Source of the DNA: an uncultured Verrucomicrobiae bacterium
Lineage (GTDB): Bacteria > Verrucomicrobiota > Verrucomicrobiia > Limisphaerales > UBA1096
DNA length: 64,000 bases
Assembly (NCBI GenBank): GCA_937770485.1
Contig: CALJHX010000007.1
Location: 1 to 64,000 of the forward strand
Direction of reading: 5' to 3'
Under the pieces are notes generated by a model. It saw only the letters and a program-made list of their open reading frames with translations, ran no database searches and was not told the origin of the DNA. The translations under genes and the position numbers were made by a program. Of this stretch, positions 61,827 to 64,000 are shown piece by piece; the stretch's first letter is position 1, and each line of letters starts with the position of its first letter.

Positions 61827-62795
61827 ATGACTTATCCGGAATCCCCTGCCGCACGCAGCCAATGGATAATAGGGCAGCGCGGCCAGAAGAACACGCTTGA
61901 CCCAAGCCGCCCCTACGCCTGGCTGCTCGAGAAGGAACGCGATGAAGACGGCTCTCTCGTTGATTGGTTGACGATCTTTCTCACCAACAAGGAATGCCCG
62001 TGGCGCTGCCTGATGTGCGATCTCTGGCAAAACACCCTAGACGAAACCGTGCCCGACGGGGCCATCGCCGGGCAGATCGACTTCGCGCTTGGACAGGCAG
62101 AACGCGAGTGCGGCGGCTTGGCCAAGCTGCGCAATGTCAAACTCTACAACGCTGGCAGTTTCTTCGATGTCAAAGCCATCCCAAAGGCAGAAGATGCCGC
62201 GATCGCAAAGCGCTTGGCCAATTTTAACCGTGTCATTGTTGAGTGCCACCCGGCTTTGGTTGGGGATCGTTGCCTCCAATTTCGCGACCGACTTAGCGGC
62301 CAACTCGAAGTGGCGCTTGGCCTCGAGACGGTTCATCCGGAGGCACTGCAAAAACTCAACAAGCGAGTGACTCTCGATCAGTTCCGCGCCGCCGCTGAGT
62401 TAGTCACTCAAAATGGCATGGCCCTGCGCGCTTTTGTTTTACTTCAGCCGCCATTCATTCCTCCGGAAGAAGCCGTCGAGTGGGCCAATCGTTCCGTCGA
62501 TTTTTCGCAGGATTGTGGCGCTAAAGTCACCTCGCTGATCCCCACCCGAACCGGCAATGGCGCGATGGATCGGCTCGCCACCGCTGGTCAATTCAAAGAG
62601 CCTACGCTTGACCAGCTGGAGGACGCGATGGACTACGGAGTTGGCCAGGCTCGCGGGCGCGTCTTTGCAGACCTCTGGGATCTAGGCCGCTTCTCAAGCT
62701 GCGAGACCTGTTTTCCCCAACGCAAGTCCCGCTTGGGCAAGCAGAATGACACCCAGCAAGTCCCCATCAGGATCACTTGCCCAAGCTGCCGTTGA
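61827..62795 (+). CDS. Radical SAM protein, COG1244 (RaSEA-like) family
   Basis: About 322 residues from ATG 61827 (MTYPESPAAR; the track start lies inside the previous gene). The iron-sulfur motif CxxxCxxC is CPWRCLMC near residue 52, followed by VKLYNAGSFFDVKAIP, VIVECHPALVGDR and LEVALGLETVHPE, typical of this group, and a C-terminal pair CETC...CPSC that could hold a second metal site. Archaeal relatives (RaSEA) complete archaeosine in tRNA. Bacterial members have no settled role. It starts 19 bases after the asparagine-synthase-like gene, a fitting partner since archaeosine formation also includes an amide/amine transfer. Confidence 0.78.
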   Translation: MTYPESPAARSQWIIGQRGQKNTLDPSRPYAWLLEKERDEDGSLVDWLTIFLTNKECPWRCLMCDLWQNTLDETVPDGAIAGQIDFALGQAERECGGLAKLRNVKLYNAGSFFDVKAIPKAEDAAIAKRLANFNRVIVECHPALVGDRCLQFRDRLSGQLEVALGLETVHPEALQKLNKRVTLDQFRAAAELVTQNGMALRAFVLLQPPFIPPEEAVEWANRSVDFSQDCGAKVTSLIPTRTGNGAMDRLATAGQFKEPTLDQLEDAMDYGVGQARGRVFADLWDLGRFSSCETCFPQRKSRLGKQNDTQQVPIRITCPSCR

Positions 62796-62831
62796 CCGGG
62801 CTTAGGTTGCAGTTTAGCTTGGCGTCTCGCT

Positions 62832-63398
62832 ATGGGATCGGATCATTCAGTAAATCAGAGACTTGAAAAATATCTGCGGTTGCATCCCTCGCTCGACGAG
62901 GATGTGTATATTGCCAAGTCAGCGGTGGTGTTAGGCGCGGTGACCCTCGGGAAACAATCAAGTGTCTGGTACAACGCCGTTCTGCGAGGCGACATTAACG
63001 AGATCGTTGTCGGCGAAGGGTCGAATATCCAGGACAACGCAGTGCTTCACAACGCCGACGACTTTGGCTGTTACATCGGTGACTACGTGACCGTCGGCCA
63101 CTCGGCGGTTGTGCATGCGTGCCGCGTTGGTGACGAAACACTGGTGGGAATGGGTGCCACCATTCTCGACGGGGCGGTGGTTGGCAACCAATGCATCATC
63201 GGCGCGAATGCACTTGTGAAACAGGGACAAAAAATCCCTGATGGATCGATGGCGGTGGGCAGCCCGGCAAGAGTGATCCGTAAGCTCTCCGACGAAGACC
63301 GGGCCGGACTTAAAAGCTGGGCTACTAAGTACGTTGCCAACGCGGCATACTGCCTGAAGCACGGCATCAATGTAGGGGGACCGCTGCAGACTTCGTAG
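62832..63398 (+). CDS. Gamma-carbonic-anhydrase-like left-handed beta-helix protein
   Basis: A 188-residue hexapeptide-repeat protein (LGAVTLGKQSSVWYNAVLRGDINEIVVGEGSNIQDNAVLH, then IGDYVTVGHSAVVHAC). The histidines of NAVLH and GHSAVVH correspond to the zinc ligands of gamma-class carbonic anhydrases and YrdA/PaaY-type proteins. The catalytic activity is not certain, since many members lack it. Starts 36 bases after the radical SAM gene. Confidence 0.88.
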   Translation: MGSDHSVNQRLEKYLRLHPSLDEDVYIAKSAVVLGAVTLGKQSSVWYNAVLRGDINEIVVGEGSNIQDNAVLHNADDFGCYIGDYVTVGHSAVVHACRVGDETLVGMGATILDGAVVGNQCIIGANALVKQGQKIPDGSMAVGSPARVIRKLSDEDRAGLKSWATKYVANAAYCLKHGINVGGPLQTS

Positions 63399-63423
63399 CC
63401 CACATTGAGCTTTTGTTCCGTCG

Positions 63424-64000
63424 ATGAAAACCGTCAAGCTGGCTCAGTATGCCATGGCCACCCGCTTTGAGCTGGTGTTGCATGGGGACGATGAGCCGGC
63501 TCTTCGTGCCATAGGGGAAGAAGTGTTCAATGAAATTTCAGCTCTTTCGGAACAGTTAAATTTTCATTGCCAAGACAGTGAAGTCAGTCACATCAATGCC
63601 AATGCCTCGCTTGGCCCTGTGACTGTTGAGCCGGGTTTATTCCGTTTGCTTCAGGAGGCTAAGCTCATTCACAAACTGAGCGGCGGCGCGTTTGACATTA
63701 CGATCGCTCCGCTGATGAGGTGCTGGGGGTTTGCTGATGGGCCGCGCCTCGTGCCTTCACCTCGTGCCTTGGCCGAGGCGCAGCAATGTGTCGGAATGGA
63801 TTGGGTTCATCTGGACGCGGATAAATTCACGGTGCAGTTTGAGCGGTCCGGCGTGCAGGTGGATCTTGGAGCGGTCGGCAAGGGATACGCCCTGGAAATT
63901 GCGAATGAGATTTTACGCGATGCGGGTGTGGCAAGCGCCTTGATTCATGGTGGAACAAGCTCGGTATGTGCAATCGGCTCGCCTCTGGATGGGGAGTTTT
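63424..64000 (+). CDS. apbE: FAD:protein FMN transferase ApbE, partial (C-terminus outside window)
   Basis: Open frame from ATG 63424 to the right edge (192 codons), missing from the track because it has no stop. The ApbE fold is visible in AMATRFELVLHG, SGGAFDITIAPLMRCWGF and VDLGAVGKGYALEIANEILRD, the last being the conserved flavin-binding segment. The enzyme attaches FMN to Thr/Ser of target flavoproteins in the periplasm, usually Na+-translocating NQR/RNF or related subunits. No such target is in the window. Confidence 0.85.
   Translation, partial: MKTVKLAQYAMATRFELVLHGDDEPALRAIGEEVFNEISALSEQLNFHCQDSEVSHINANASLGPVTVEPGLFRLLQEAKLIHKLSGGAFDITIAPLMRCWGFADGPRLVPSPRALAEAQQCVGMDWVHLDADKFTVQFERSGVQVDLGAVGKGYALEIANEILRDAGVASALIHGGTSSVCAIGSPLDGEF

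Larger units (their letters stand above)
1249..62126. repeat. Dispersed perfect palindrome CTTGGCCAAG, 27 copies
   Basis: Starts of exact copies found by reading: 1249, 2492, 3594, 9399, 11936, 13112, 15641, 16070, 16869, 19080, 21739, 22138, 26620, 27429, 28924, 30276, 30313, 35400, 39885, 43072, 47515, 49504, 50576, 55072, 57339, 58961 and 62117. About 64000/4^10, or 0.06, would be expected for equal bases. About a dozen further TTGGCCAA cores and many one-mismatch forms (CTTAGCCAAG, CTGGCCAAG) accompany them. In genes it is read as Leu-Ala-Lys, Leu-Gly-Gln or Trp-Pro, so all frames are used and the constraint is on DNA. Confidence 0.93.

Noticed and set aside
1-64000. CRISPR arrays, rRNA, tRNA, prophage and insertion sequences
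   Set aside because: No direct-repeat spacer array, rRNA core motif, cloverleaf or transposase motif was seen on either strand. Repeated ankyrin and propeller blades explain the protein-level repeats.

Overview
The window is most likely a chromosomal contig from a marine or freshwater member of the PVC group, and Verrucomicrobiota fits better than Planctomycetota. I infer this from the gene families present. They are two formylglycine sulfatases, planctomycete-type CxxxxCH/DUF1549/DUF1553 cytochrome proteins with DUF1501 partners, several PQQ-like beta-propeller proteins, a CRTAC1/UnbV repeat protein, SMP-30 and SGNH-propeller hydrolases, and many small ECF sigma factors. No 16S rRNA, tRNA, CRISPR array, prophage or transposase was seen, so the taxonomic placement is an inference.

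Layout. 0-5.1 kb: a partial DUF3445-like gene, then a cytochrome c maturation operon (NRWR-domain protein, ResB, CcsA). 5.1-16.8 kb: trpS, a TPMT-like methyltransferase, a giant FG-GAP/UnbV protein, an HU-type DNA-binding protein with its terminator, ketopantoate reductase, two sulfatases, a PAP2-type phosphatase, and purQ/purS. 16.9-30.2 kb: beta-CASP RNase, NatAB-like ABC exporter, an aldehyde dehydrogenase plus AMP-ligase pair resembling LuxC/LuxE, a sodium:solute symporter with a DUF3311 subunit, two secreted quinoprotein-like propellers, and glgC. 30.2-32.4 kb: a degenerated gene, a sugar dehydrogenase and a 5'-truncated ankyrin gene. 32.3-54.1 kb: an accessory-looking block with a serine hydrolase, ECF-FecR-ECF, lipoproteins, the DUF1549/PQQ/DUF1501 operon, four intact ankyrin-module proteins, and an ECF/anti-sigma/YbjQ operon. 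54.1-64 kb: SMP-30-cupredoxin, SGNH-propeller, a Tat-exported sugar isomerase, trigger factor, a truncated asparagine-synthase-like gene with a radical SAM partner, a gamma-carbonic-anhydrase-like protein and a partial apbE.

How the genes work together. The ResB/CcsA system would attach haem to the cytochrome domains of the DUF1549 protein. The sulfatases, quinoproteins, SGNH/SMP-30 proteins and symporter form a secreted polymer- and sugar-scavenging repertoire. The sigma/anti-sigma pairs point to envelope signalling.

Two patterns stand out beyond ordinary annotation. The perfect palindrome CTTGGCCAAG occurs 27 times by my hand count, where about 0.06 copies are expected for equal base frequencies. 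It lies in coding and intergenic DNA and in all three reading frames, like the HIP1 element of cyanobacteria. Second, one ankyrin module with its own C-terminal cap recurs in very different protein contexts: a free lipoprotein, CotH kinase (two copies), inside an acyltransferase, fused to YbjQ, and as a relic.
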